64,000 nt of DNA, from the NCBI RefSeq assembly GCF_029850875.1, contig NZ_JAOVAM010000001.1, positions 310,001 to 374,000 on the forward strand, read 5' to 3'. Within the stretch, counting starts at the first letter, position 1, and each line of letters opens with the position of its first letter. This document shows positions 18,713 to 27,369 of this stretch, in pieces. Made by a program: the position numbers and the translations under genes. The notes below the pieces were generated by a model. The model did not search any database, was not told the origin of the DNA, and saw only the letters and a list, made by a program, of their open reading frames with translations. Source of the DNA: Rothia similimucilaginosa (GTDB lineage: Bacteria > Actinomycetota > Actinomycetes > Actinomycetales > Micrococcaceae).

Positions 18713-18747
18713 ATGCCCCCGGTTGATGAATCATCAACCGGGGGCAT
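18713..18747. terminator. aceE terminator, left copy of a duplicated hairpin
   Basis: A near-perfect palindrome has the 17-base arm ATGCCCCCGGTTGATGA, one central base and its complement. A copy with three differences over 37 bases lies at 20401-20437. The two bracket the island genes. Confidence 0.85.
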
Positions 18748-18752
18748 TCTAT

Positions 18753-19622
18753 TTATTGGTTTTTGAGAACCCACTCTTTATATCGGAGATAAACTTCTGA
18801 TAGCTGCTTTCGCTGTTCTTCTAGTTTTGTTTCATTATCCCGGATGAGCGGTTTTTGATACGAAGCTACAAGATTAGCAAGACCTTGAGCCATTCCTGTA
18901 TCTTTACTGCATTGTGCTTCGATGACGCTGAGTCGAATTTCTTCTTCCGATGCTGGGGAATTACTAACACCGTCACTGCGGGCTATATTTGATAGTTCTT
19001 TTGTACCCCATTCTTGGTCGCCTTTTCGTGGCGTTAGACCTTTATCCGATAGGCATTTCCACCATGCTTCACGGTATTTTTTCCATTCAGGATGATTCAT
19101 GGCAGCTGCATAGGATTCACCGTGGATTCGACGATAGGCTTCTGTGAGGCCACTTTGCTCTTCGAGGCTGATGCCCGCAATCTCTTTCAACGTGGCTAAG
19201 ATTTCAGGCATGCACTGTTCCATGATTTTTGTGTCATATCCCCCCGATGATGGTGCATTCCCGGGTCGCTTGTAGCTTCCATATTTGGCGGAGTATTCGG
19301 GGTTCCAGCGACCAAACTCGCGACCGGATGAAACGAATTTCCTATCTTCTACATCCGGGATATATATTTCATAGGACTGGCCGTGCTTTGCGAAACAGCG
19401 CTGCCTGAGAATTTCCAAGGCTCGACCGTAATACTGGGAATTTTCATCGAAAATGTCATTGTATTCTTCGAGTGGAGTAATGATTCGGTTGTTTTTATAG
19501 TCTAGAGTTGCTTGGGCCGTTTCATCACGTTCTAGTTGCGGGCCTGTAGAACAGGATGTGCAGGCTAGCGTGAATGCAAACGTTAAAGCCATTGCGGGCT
19601 GAAAGAATTTCTTGAGGTTCAT
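18753..19622 (-). CDS. secreted, probable lipoprotein with spaced cysteines, unknown function
   Basis: This 289-residue protein starts MNLKKFF and has a hydrophobic signal that ends in a lipobox-like region (ACTSCSTGP). The start at 19622 has AAAGGA upstream, and an earlier in-frame start is less good. The mature part carries single cysteines followed by short charged or Gly-containing stretches (RQRCFAKHG, EQCMPEI, WKCLSDKGLT, EAQCSKDTG). This recalls actinobacterial secreted proteins built from C-x(4)-G units. A helical C-terminus rich in Lys, Glu and Gln follows. Base composition is clearly more AT-rich than in neighbouring genes. With the next gene it forms a small foreign-looking island. 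Function not known. Confidence 0.65.
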   Translation of the reverse strand: MNLKKFFQPAMALTFAFTLACTSCSTGPQLERDETAQATLDYKNNRIITPLEEYNDIFDENSQYYGRALEILRQRCFAKHGQSYEIYIPDVEDRKFVSSGREFGRWNPEYSAKYGSYKRPGNAPSSGGYDTKIMEQCMPEILATLKEIAGISLEEQSGLTEAYRRIHGESYAAAMNHPEWKKYREAWWKCLSDKGLTPRKGDQEWGTKELSNIARSDGVSNSPASEEEIRLSVIEAQCSKDTGMAQGLANLVASYQKPLIRDNETKLEEQRKQLSEVYLRYKEWVLKNQ

Positions 19623-19690
19623 GATTTTTCCTTTCAAGAACAACAAGGGGATTATTTTTTGCGATTGGGCGGCATAATACTTATGTCATA

Positions 19691-20077
19691 TTATGCCGCC
19701 CAACCATTTATGCGGGGAAAATAGTCATTTCGGCGAAGGGAAGTGATCTTATCGTTCCAGTCTCCGTTCCACCAATTTCGACCTTCATAGAAACCTTCGA
19801 GGCTGTTGAAGTCGCGATAATTGATATCGAATGAGAATCCCTGATAGTCCTCATCCTGAAAAGCGACGTAATGTTCGCCATAGCTTCGGATGGAAGATAC
19901 GCGATCATTCATATCACGCAGGTGAGACACGTACCGGTCGCCGTGGGTATCGTAAATACCGCCTGCCTCGTTATAGTTACGCCAGTCGTAAAAGACTGCG
20001 GCGTTACCGGCGGGCATCGCTGCCATGGTAGCTGCCGTTGCAACCATCGCGGTTGCAAGAGCCTTGTAGAGCTTCAT
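19691..20077 (-). CDS. secreted beta/gamma-crystallin-like calcium-binding protein
   Basis: This 128-residue protein has a signal peptide (MKLYKALATAMVATAATMAA, cleavage near GNA-AV). Two Greek-key-like repeats follow. Each ends with the (N/D)(N/D)xx(S/T)S calcium clamp: NDRVSS near residue 57 and NDKITS near residue 108. The FQDEDYQGFSFDI segment is the typical YxDxxYxG-like hairpin of crystallins and of peptidase-inhibitor family I36. AGGAG before the ATG supports the start. It could be an extracellular protease inhibitor or a structural Ca-binding protein, and sequence alone does not decide. It lies upstream of and in the same direction as the Cys-motif protein. Confidence 0.7.
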   Translation of the reverse strand: MKLYKALATAMVATAATMAAMPAGNAAVFYDWRNYNEAGGIYDTHGDRYVSHLRDMNDRVSSIRSYGEHYVAFQDEDYQGFSFDINYRDFNSLEGFYEGRNWWNGDWNDKITSLRRNDYFPRINGWAA

Positions 20078-20400
20078 CGTAAACTCCTAGTGTTTTGAGA
20101 AGGATATCCTTCTGCGTGAGTGAAATACATTCTACGGCTTGGTGTATACCGAGTCGTTCTCTTAGATACAATCCCTATCCATGTAATCGGAATCATATTT
20201 AAGAGGTGGCTTCAATCTAGCACTCACCAAGGAGTCTTTTCAAGCAATGAGTGAGGTATGTGTCACAAAATTTAAGAGCATGTGTATATTAAAGGCTATA
20301 AAATTTGGTATTTTATACCATTTGCATACTAATAATTTTTTGCACGAATATTTTATATGACTAAAATTACCTAAAAGATACTCTTTGCGATAATAAAGCA
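20078..20400. other. AT-rich spacer inside the island
   Basis: About 320 bases, much more AT-rich than the rest of the window. It contains an inverted repeat TGGTAT-TTT-ATACCA at 20306-20320 and the likely promoter of the crystallin-like gene. A 61-codon minus-strand ORF runs into the flanking terminator, lacks a ribosome site, and is not called. Confidence 0.5.
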
Positions 20401-20437
20401 ATGCCCCCGGCTGGTGATTCATCAACCGGGGGCATTC
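20401..20437. terminator. right copy of the duplicated aceE-type terminator
   Basis: The hairpin starts ATGCCCCCGGCTGGTGA and matches the aceE terminator at 34 of 37 positions. It marks the other edge of the AT-rich island. Confidence 0.8.
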
Positions 20438-20470
20438 GTGTTTTAACTCAACCGCATGTTTTAACCGATG

Positions 20471-20504
20471 TAGCCCGGAGGTAACGACTATTACCTCCGG
20501 GCTA
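20471..20504. terminator. terminator at the 3' end of the siderophore NRPS gene
   Basis: The 14-bp arms TAGCCCGGAGGTAA and TTACCTCCGGGCTA enclose a 6-base loop, 29 bases past the NRPS stop. Confidence 0.75.
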
Positions 20505-20532
20505 ATTCAGTTACTTGTGGGCGTTGGCGAGT

Positions 20533-23500
20533 TTAGCCGGCGAAGTGGCCGGTCACCTCCGCCAAACGCGTCGGATTCACCAGGTCAGGGTGCGTACCCT
20601 CCAGCAGCACCGCACGGAAGGACGACGCATGCGCCGACCAACCCGCCGCCTCCAAATACGGCTGATCCTCATGCGGCACACCCACCAGCAACACATCACC
20701 ATCAAAGAACGCCTGCTCAGCACCACGCATCAACGCAGCCGAAGCACGCATACTACCCAGGCACACGCCCAACTTCTCCTCCGGCAAATAACCCATCGCC
20801 GAACCCGCCCTCTGCAGACGCTCCAACGTACCCGGCAAATCAAGCCGCTCATCAGCGGCTGGCTCCGGCAAACCGCCCATACGCAGCAGCGCACGGAAGC
20901 TCTCCTGTTCATCCGGCGCAGGCACACCCTGCCACTGCTCCGAAGGATACGCATCCAACAGAACCACACGCTCAACCTGCGCACCCGCAGCCTGCGCCAG
21001 AGCCGCCACCTGCACCGCGGCAGTACCGCCCACAGACCAGCCCATCAACGCAAAACGACGCGGCAACGAACGCTCCGCCAGGGTCTTCTCAATCAGCTTC
21101 AGGTAGCCCTCAGCCAACTCCTGCAGGCTCGACGCAAACCCAGCCTGCGGGTCAGAGAACGCCTCAGCCTGCACAGCATACACACCCTGCTGAACCGGAA
21201 GATGCGAGAGGTACCCCGCATAGCACCAGCCCAAACCACCCGCAGGCGGCAGGATAAACAGCGGCTGATGAGCTGGCTCAGTAGCATCATGCGCGGCAGG
21301 ATGCTCACGCTGAGTCACAATGTGCTCGCGCTGAGTCAAAATATGCTCACGTAGGGGCAGAACCGGCGCGAACTCCGCGCCCTCACCGCGCTCGCCCGCA
21401 ATGGACGCCGCCAAAGCCTGCACGGTCGGATGTGCAAACAGCGCACCAATGCTCACGCTCAGACCCAGCTGCTCCTCAACCGCGGCAATCACCTCAAGAG
21501 CCGCCAGTGAATGACCGCCCGAAGCGAAGAAATCCTCATCTACGCCGAAACGCTCACGACCCAGCACGCCGGCAATAATCGAGCACAGCTGCTGCTCCAG
21601 CAGACCGTGCGGGCCCTCAGTATCAGAAGTCTGCGGGGTCAGGTCCAGGGACGCCAACAGCTTGCGATCCGCCTTGCCGGAGGGGCTTACCGGCAGAGCA
21701 GACAGGGTATGCCACAGGGTCGGAACCATGTAGTCCGGCAGAACCTGCGCGCAATGCTCACGCGCCGCATCCACCAGCTGCTCGGCACGCTCAGCGGGCA
21801 CGTCGCCGGCCTCCAGCACCGCCGCCAGGGCAGGCTCACGCAGACCGCAGTACAGCAGAGCCACCGAAGCGCTCACGCCCTCAACCGCGGCAAGAGCCAT
21901 CTCAATATCGCCCAGCTCCAGGCGCTGACCGCCCACCTTAATCTGGTAGTCCGTGCGGCCGCGGTAGCCGATGACGGCACGACCATCAGGAAGAATCTCC
22001 CAGCACGCCAAATCGCCCGTACGGTACAGGCGCTGGCTCTCACCGTTCAGCAGCGCGAGCGCACCGGCAGGAGCCTGCTCCACGAAAGCCGCCGCGGTCG
22101 CCTGCGGGTTGTTCTTGTAGCCGCGCGCCAGTTGCACGCCCGACAGGTGCAGTTCACCCGTCACACCCACCGGCACGGGGTGGCCGGTCGGGTCAAGAAT
22201 CAGGGTGCCGGTGTTCCAGACCGGCTCGCCAATGGGCACGCTCTCACGCTGCGGGTCGGTGGAGGTCTCCCAGAAGGTCACGTCCACTGCCGCTTCGGTG
22301 GGGCCGTACAGGTTCAGGGGGTACACGCCCAGAACCTCGCCCGCAGCCTGCACCTGGTCCTTCTGCAGTGCCTCGCCCGAGCAGACCACGTAGCGCAGGG
22401 GCTGGGTGGAATTCTGACCGAAGCCGGCATCAGCCAGGATGCGGCGCGCCGCCGGCGAAGAGATCAGCGCCGAAAGCATAGTCGGCACAAAGTGCACCGC
22501 CGTGACGGACTGCTCGGCAATCACGCGCGCCAGGTAGGCGGGGTCGCGGTGCCCATCCGGGGCGGCAATGACCACGGCGGCACCCTCGGCAAGCGGCCAG
22601 TACAGCTCCCACACGTGCACATCGAAAGAGATGGGGGTCTTGTGCAGAACGCGGTCACCCTCCCCTACCGGAATCTGGTGCTGCTGCCAGCGCAGGCGGT
22701 TATCAATCGCGCGGTGGCTGATGGCAACGCCCTTAGGCCTACCCGTGGAGCCGGAAGTGAAGAGCACGTAAGCATCCTCGTCCAGGCCGGTTTTCATGCC
22801 CGGAAGCTCCTCAGCGGCGGGTGCTGAGGAGGGGGCCAGGGCGGGATCGTTAGTGCTCAGCAACGGCAGGGTTTGTTCAGACAGCACGTGCTGGGGCAGG
22901 TTCACATGACGCTGCGGTTCCTGCGGGTTCAGCTCCTGCGCGCTCAGCGGATGCAGACCGGGGCCGTGCAACAGCAGGGAACATTCGGCGTCCTCCATCA
23001 TCACGCCCACACGCTCGGCGGGTAGATCCGGAAGCACCGGAACATAGGTGGCACCAGCGTACAGCAGGGCGTACAGCGCCACGTACTGCTCCACACCGCG
23101 GTGCACACGCAGACCCACCGCATCGGAAGGGCGAACACCCCAGTCCAGCAGCTGCGAGGCAAGCGCACGGGCGCGCTCGTCCAGTTCCGCGTAGGTGAGG
23201 GCGCGGTCAAAAGCGTAGGCGCGCTCCGCCTCGGGGGTGAGCACCTCACCGGGCGCGGGGGCAGAATCCAGCACCGCGAGCGCCTGCGGATGCGCCGCCA
23301 CCGCGTCACGGAAGCGACCCAGCAGGGTCTTGTACTCCATCGGGTGCTCGGTCAGCGTCGGGGCAGTCAGCTCGCGCAGGGTCGCAAGCTCCGCCTCGGT
23401 CGCCAAACCCAGGTTGTTCAGGGAAGCACCCTCGCGCTGCGCCTCCGCGGCGTAGGCGGGCAGCCACTCACTCAAGCGGGCGGCGTGGCGTTCCAGCTCC

Positions 23501-24900
23501 TTGGCAGTGTAGAGCGCTGGGTTCATGTCAATCTCGCAGGAGATACTGTTGCCGCGGCCGGGCATACCGCGCAGGGTGAAGGTCGCATCAGCAACGGGAC
23601 CGGCAGAAATATTGTGAATGTGCGCGGTCGGTACCGGGGCTCCGGACTCATCCTTGGAGGGTACCGCCAGCGGCAACACTGCATCAAAGGGCACCACGTT
23701 AATCTGCGCACCAAACAGCCTGGACTGGGCATTACGTGCGGTACGTTCCAAATCTTCCTGACGAGCCAGCGGATGCTCAGCATTGCGGGCGTACTGCTCC
23801 TTCACCGAGTGCAGGGACTCCGCGATGGGACCGGTCGCCGCAACATGCACCGGCAGAACGTTCACCGCGGTACAGCCGGTCTGCGCGCTCGCCGCACCCA
23901 GGGCGCGGGTCGCCTCCGGCAGGGTGCGGGCGAACATGCGGTTCATCTGCGGCACACCGAACGAAGCCTGCGAGTAGCCGCCCACACGCGCCAGGTACGA
24001 GCCCACGGCAGCGGTCGCCAACACCGGCCAGGAGACGGCGTGCTGCTTTGCCGCATCCAGCAGAGCCTGCTGGGTGGGCACGTCAATGCTGAACGCCAGG
24101 CGCACAGACCGCGCCGACGGGGAGGCTGTACGACCCGCCAGGGAGGTATCTTCCTGCTCCAGGGCGCCGCTCGCCTCCCAGAAGGCGACGTCTTCGTCAC
24201 GGGAGGTTGAGGCAGCATCGTCGGCATCGAGTAGCTGTTGCAGGCTCATGCGGCGGGTTGCAGGAACCGGCTGGCCTGCGGACAGGGCACGGTATATCGC
24301 CGCCACGCGGGAGAGACCGTTGAACGCCGCGAACCCGTCAGCAACCACATGGGAGAAAGAATGGTACACCCAGAGGAACCCGTCGTAACGCACTGCAGCG
24401 CTGCGTACGGTCACGCCCTCATCGGTGGTAAGGGGCTGGGCGAGCAGACGCTGTGCCCAGGTGCGCACCGGCGCAGGCAAGTCAGAGTTAGGCAGGTCAG
24501 AGATGTTCTCCTCCCCCGCCTCCGCGGTGTCGTTCAGATCCCCCTCATCCACGAGCAGGTCAATGCCCGCGAGGAATGCCTCAAGCGACAGAATCTGCTG
24601 GGAGGCGGCACCATCGGCAATGCGGGTGCGCACGCGGAAGCCCTCGTTCTCGCGGTAGAGCTGCTCAAAAGCCTCACGCAGCAGAGCGAGGTCGGTGTCT
24701 GCGGGGCATTGCAGAACCTCCGCGGTGTTGTAGCAGGGATTCGTCGGGTCAATCGCGGCGGCAAAATAGATGCCGCGCGCGTTAGTGGTCAGCGGCAGCC
24801 AGGGACTGTCAGCACTATGCTGTGCGGAGGGGTTCGCGGCGGTGCGAAGGTAGGAAGCAGTCCCGAAGCTAGCGGCTGCGGTAGTATCAGCTACGCCCAT
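20533..24900 (-). CDS. entF: EntF-like nonribosomal peptide synthetase, serine module with thioesterase
   Basis: This 1455-residue synthetase has the domain order C-A-PCP-TE. The condensation motif near residue 183 reads SHVVADG, so the first His of HHxxxDG is Ser while the catalytic His is kept. In the adenylation domain I read the specificity residues D-V-W-H-V-S-L-V-D-K, differing at one place from the EntF serine code DVWHFSLVDK. The carrier serine is in GGHSL near residue 1128. The thioesterase has GWSVGG near residue 1285, LLDAYPSE and EGTHPDL, completing a Ser-Asp-His triad. Expected job: couple dihydroxybenzoate to Ser, trimerise and cyclise. GAGAGG supports the start. It is the last gene of the leftward siderophore locus. 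Confidence 0.9.
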   Translation of the reverse strand: MGVADTTAAASFGTASYLRTAANPSAQHSADSPWLPLTTNARGIYFAAAIDPTNPCYNTAEVLQCPADTDLALLREAFEQLYRENEGFRVRTRIADGAASQQILSLEAFLAGIDLLVDEGDLNDTAEAGEENISDLPNSDLPAPVRTWAQRLLAQPLTTDEGVTVRSAAVRYDGFLWVYHSFSHVVADGFAAFNGLSRVAAIYRALSAGQPVPATRRMSLQQLLDADDAASTSRDEDVAFWEASGALEQEDTSLAGRTASPSARSVRLAFSIDVPTQQALLDAAKQHAVSWPVLATAAVGSYLARVGGYSQASFGVPQMNRMFARTLPEATRALGAASAQTGCTAVNVLPVHVAATGPIAESLHSVKEQYARNAEHPLARQEDLERTARNAQSRLFGAQINVVPFDAVLPLAVPSKDESGAPVPTAHIHNISAGPVADATFTLRGMPGRGNSISCEIDMNPALYTAKELERHAARLSEWLPAYAAEAQREGASLNNLGLATEAELATLRELTAPTLTEHPMEYKTLLGRFRDAVAAHPQALAVLDSAPAPGEVLTPEAERAYAFDRALTYAELDERARALASQLLDWGVRPSDAVGLRVHRGVEQYVALYALLYAGATYVPVLPDLPAERVGVMMEDAECSLLLHGPGLHPLSAQELNPQEPQRHVNLPQHVLSEQTLPLLSTNDPALAPSSAPAAEELPGMKTGLDEDAYVLFTSGSTGRPKGVAISHRAIDNRLRWQQHQIPVGEGDRVLHKTPISFDVHVWELYWPLAEGAAVVIAAPDGHRDPAYLARVIAEQSVTAVHFVPTMLSALISSPAARRILADAGFGQNSTQPLRYVVCSGEALQKDQVQAAGEVLGVYPLNLYGPTEAAVDVTFWETSTDPQRESVPIGEPVWNTGTLILDPTGHPVPVGVTGELHLSGVQLARGYKNNPQATAAAFVEQAPAGALALLNGESQRLYRTGDLACWEILPDGRAVIGYRGRTDYQIKVGGQRLELGDIEMALAAVEGVSASVALLYCGLREPALAAVLEAGDVPAERAEQLVDAAREHCAQVLPDYMVPTLWHTLSALPVSPSGKADRKLLASLDLTPQTSDTEGPHGLLEQQLCSIIAGVLGRERFGVDEDFFASGGHSLAALEVIAAVEEQLGLSVSIGALFAHPTVQALAASIAGERGEGAEFAPVLPLREHILTQREHIVTQREHPAAHDATEPAHQPLFILPPAGGLGWCYAGYLSHLPVQQGVYAVQAEAFSDPQAGFASSLQELAEGYLKLIEKTLAERSLPRRFALMGWSVGGTAAVQVAALAQAAGAQVERVVLLDAYPSEQWQGVPAPDEQESFRALLRMGGLPEPAADERLDLPGTLERLQRAGSAMGYLPEEKLGVCLGSMRASAALMRGAEQAFFDGDVLLVGVPHEDQPYLEAAGWSAHASSFRAVLLEGTHPDLVNPTRLAEVTGHFAG

Positions 24901-25087
24901 GGTGGCCTCTCAAGGTCTGGATCAGGGGTCTGAGTCAAGGATGATATGCGGTGTGTAAAAGGTAGGCTACTGCCCCGCCAATTCACGCTGGCAGAAGTAA
25001 GCTGACAAGGGTAAACGAGGCGAGTAGCAAACACCCCGAGCACCCGTCTGCATTCGCGGCAGGTAGGCGCTCAGGGTACGATGAAAC

Positions 25088-25315
25088 TTAGCCCAGGCGG
25101 GAAGCGATGAACTCCACAGTCGGGTTCTCCACCAGCTCGGTAAACTCAATCGCGGCGCCCTCAGCGGCAAGGTCGTCGAGCAGGGCGAAGGAGCCCATCG
25201 AGTCCAGGCCCAGAGAAAACAGGTCGGTGGTCGGTTCGTCAAACGCGGTCTGCAGAGAGTCGGGCTCGACGATGTACTTCTCCATGATGGGGCGCAGGGT
25301 CTCAAGTGCGGACAT
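25088..25315 (-). CDS. stand-alone aryl carrier protein
   Basis: This 75-residue acyl/aryl carrier protein has the phosphopantetheine serine in LGLDSMGSF near residue 38. It lies between the DHB-AMP ligase and the serine NRPS, so it should carry dihydroxybenzoate from one to the other. In E. coli this domain is fused to the EntB isochorismatase, but here it is free. The ATG at 25315 follows GAGGAG. An in-frame TTG four codons earlier overlaps that ribosome site and is rejected. It needs a phosphopantetheinyl transferase, which is not in the window. Confidence 0.88.
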   Translation of the reverse strand: MSALETLRPIMEKYIVEPDSLQTAFDEPTTDLFSLGLDSMGSFALLDDLAAEGAAIEFTELVENPTVEFIASRLG

Positions 25316-25353
25316 TTTTCTCCTCAATAGGGGTAGGAATACGGGCTTAAGAT

Positions 25354-27054
25354 TTAGCCAAAAATTTCGGCAAGCTTGGCGCGCAGTTCGCGGCGAGAAA
25401 TCTTACCCACGTTCGTGGTGGGCAGCTCCTGCAGAACCTGCACGCGCTCGGGAATCTTGAAGTCAGCTAGCTTCTTCGAAGTGAAGAACTCATGCATCGT
25501 TCGGCGCGGGTTTTCACCCAGGTCGGCGCCTTCCTGCGGCACAATAACCAGGCCCACACGCTCGCCCACGGTCTCATCCGGGATGCCCAGAACCACGGCG
25601 TCAAAAACGTCGGGGTGGGTTAGCGCCAGCTCTTCAATTTCATCCACGGCAATCTTCTCGCCGTTGCGGTTAATCTGGTCCTTCGCGCGGCCGGTCACCT
25701 CAAGGTACTTACCGGCAACTAGGCGCACAATATCACCGGTGCGGTAGAAGCCTTCCTCGGTGAAGCCGTAGCGGTTCGCGTTCTCCTCCAGGTAGTAGCC
25801 GCGAATCGTGTACGGGCCGCGGGTGAGTAGGTGGCCGCTCTCGCCGCGCTTAACCGGCAGGTCCTGATCATCAACAATCAGAATTTCATCGTCGGGGCTA
25901 ATCGGGTAGCCCTGAGTCCTCAGGCGCATCTCAATCGGGTCGGTCGAACGGGTGTAGTTCACCAGGCCCTCAGCCATGCCGAACACCTGCTGAACGGTGC
26001 AGCCGAGCACCGACTCGATCTTGCCCGCAACCGCCGGAGCCAGCTTCGAGCCGCCCACCTGCAGGGTCTGCAGGGAGGGCAGGGACACTTCGCGCTTCTC
26101 CGCGGAGGCGACCCACGCCTGAGCCAGCGGCGGCACCAGCGCGGAGGTGGTCACACCTTCCATCTCAATGAGGTGGAACGCAGTCTGCGGGGACGGATCC
26201 GCCGCAAACACCAGCTTGCCGGAGGCGCACATGACGCCCAGAATACCGGGCGAGCTCATCGTGAAGTTATGAGCGGCGGGCAGCACCACGAGCATGGTCG
26301 TGTTGTTGTTCAGCTTGCAGATATCGACCGAACCGCGTACCGAGTACAGGTAGGCAGCGTGGGTGCGGGGAATCAGCTTCGAAATGCCGGTCGTACCGCC
26401 GGAAAGCTGCAGGAACGCCACCTGCTCGCTCGCACGCAGGTTCTCGGTGTTCTGAATGACGCCGGGCACGAACTCTTCAGCGAGCTCCTCTTCGGTCAGC
26501 GGGGTCAGCGGCTCCGCAACGTCAATAGCAACCGGCGGCTCTTGAGAGTTCTTGCGCAACTCGGCGGCAACATCCTCGTGCAGGGCGGAGAAATCTGCAC
26601 CCGGGGTTAGCGAAGAGAACACATGCGCCGCCGCGTCGGTGCGGGTCGCAAAGTGCACGAGCTCAGTGGTGCGGTGCTGCGGCAGGCAGAACACCGGCAG
26701 AGCAGCCGCCCAGAAAATACCGAGCAGGTACACCAGGTACTCGGCGGTGTTACCCAGCTGCAGCAGCACGCGGTCACCGGGCTGCACGCCAGCCTGAATG
26801 AGGCGCGCCGCAGCGGCACGACCTGCCGCTTCCAGCTCACCGTAGGAGAGGCGAATCTGCTGGGGCTTGCCGTCCTCATTAAGCTGCGCGTGCGAGATCG
26901 CCACCAGCGCAGGAAAGTGCGGCTTCGCTCGGCAGGCATCCAACAGGAACTCGGGGATGGTCTGGTCAATCCAGTAGCCGGCTTCGCGGTACTTCGCGGC
27001 AAAAGACTCGGGGATGAGCGGTGTGGGGGCCAGGGGGCTACGTTCTACGGTCAT
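25354..27054 (-). CDS. entE: 2,3-dihydroxybenzoate-AMP ligase
   Basis: This 566-residue stand-alone adenylation enzyme activates an aryl acid and loads it on the aryl carrier protein. PESFAAKYREAGYW at the N-terminus and the core SGGTTGISKLIPRTH near residue 221 are typical of EntE/DhbE. PAAHNFTMSSPG near residue 260 includes the Asn that contacts the hydroxyl of dihydroxybenzoate, which favours DHB over salicylate. The C-terminal catalytic Lys lies in NVGKISRRELR. The carrier gene begins 38 bases downstream. The DHB biosynthesis genes (entC, entB, entA) are not adjacent. Confidence 0.93.
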   Translation of the reverse strand: MTVERSPLAPTPLIPESFAAKYREAGYWIDQTIPEFLLDACRAKPHFPALVAISHAQLNEDGKPQQIRLSYGELEAAGRAAAARLIQAGVQPGDRVLLQLGNTAEYLVYLLGIFWAAALPVFCLPQHRTTELVHFATRTDAAAHVFSSLTPGADFSALHEDVAAELRKNSQEPPVAIDVAEPLTPLTEEELAEEFVPGVIQNTENLRASEQVAFLQLSGGTTGISKLIPRTHAAYLYSVRGSVDICKLNNNTTMLVVLPAAHNFTMSSPGILGVMCASGKLVFAADPSPQTAFHLIEMEGVTTSALVPPLAQAWVASAEKREVSLPSLQTLQVGGSKLAPAVAGKIESVLGCTVQQVFGMAEGLVNYTRSTDPIEMRLRTQGYPISPDDEILIVDDQDLPVKRGESGHLLTRGPYTIRGYYLEENANRYGFTEEGFYRTGDIVRLVAGKYLEVTGRAKDQINRNGEKIAVDEIEELALTHPDVFDAVVLGIPDETVGERVGLVIVPQEGADLGENPRRTMHEFFTSKKLADFKIPERVQVLQELPTTNVGKISRRELRAKLAEIFG

Positions 27055-27369
27055 CTTCTCTCGATTTCTGTGTCGTTTGCGGTTTCTATAGCGCTCACGT
27101 GCTGCGTGCGTTCGCAGCGTGATGCCATCTCGTCAATGAGGGCGGGTGCGCAGCCTACACCGGGTACCCTTCGGTACCCCTCGTGGCACGGTAGTGCTAC
27201 ATCTACCAAGAGACTACGCATCTCTTATGCTGTCCTTTTCTAGGATACGGGCGCGGCGGTGTTTACCCTAACGGGAACCCCGCATGCCCACCATGCGCCC
27301 CCAGCGGGCGGGGCAAACCTCAGCAGGCGAGGGGTCCGGGGCGCCCAATCATCGGCAGCGGTACAAGCT
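27055..27369. other. 315-base gap between esterase and entE genes
   Basis: It holds a hairpin GGGTACC-CTTC-GGTACCC near 27173-27190 and an imperfect CTGCG/CGCAG stem near 27103-27118. An entE promoter is likely, but I cannot point to a clear one. No gene is seen. Confidence 0.4.

Noticed and set aside
20240-20425. 61-codon minus-strand ORF in the AT-rich spacer
   Set aside because: It starts inside the duplicated terminator, lacks a ribosome site and shows no recognisable sequence.
20533-24900. NRPS as bacillibactin synthetase DhbF
   Set aside because: There is only one module (Ser) plus a TE. DhbF has Gly and Thr modules, so the EntF type fits better.
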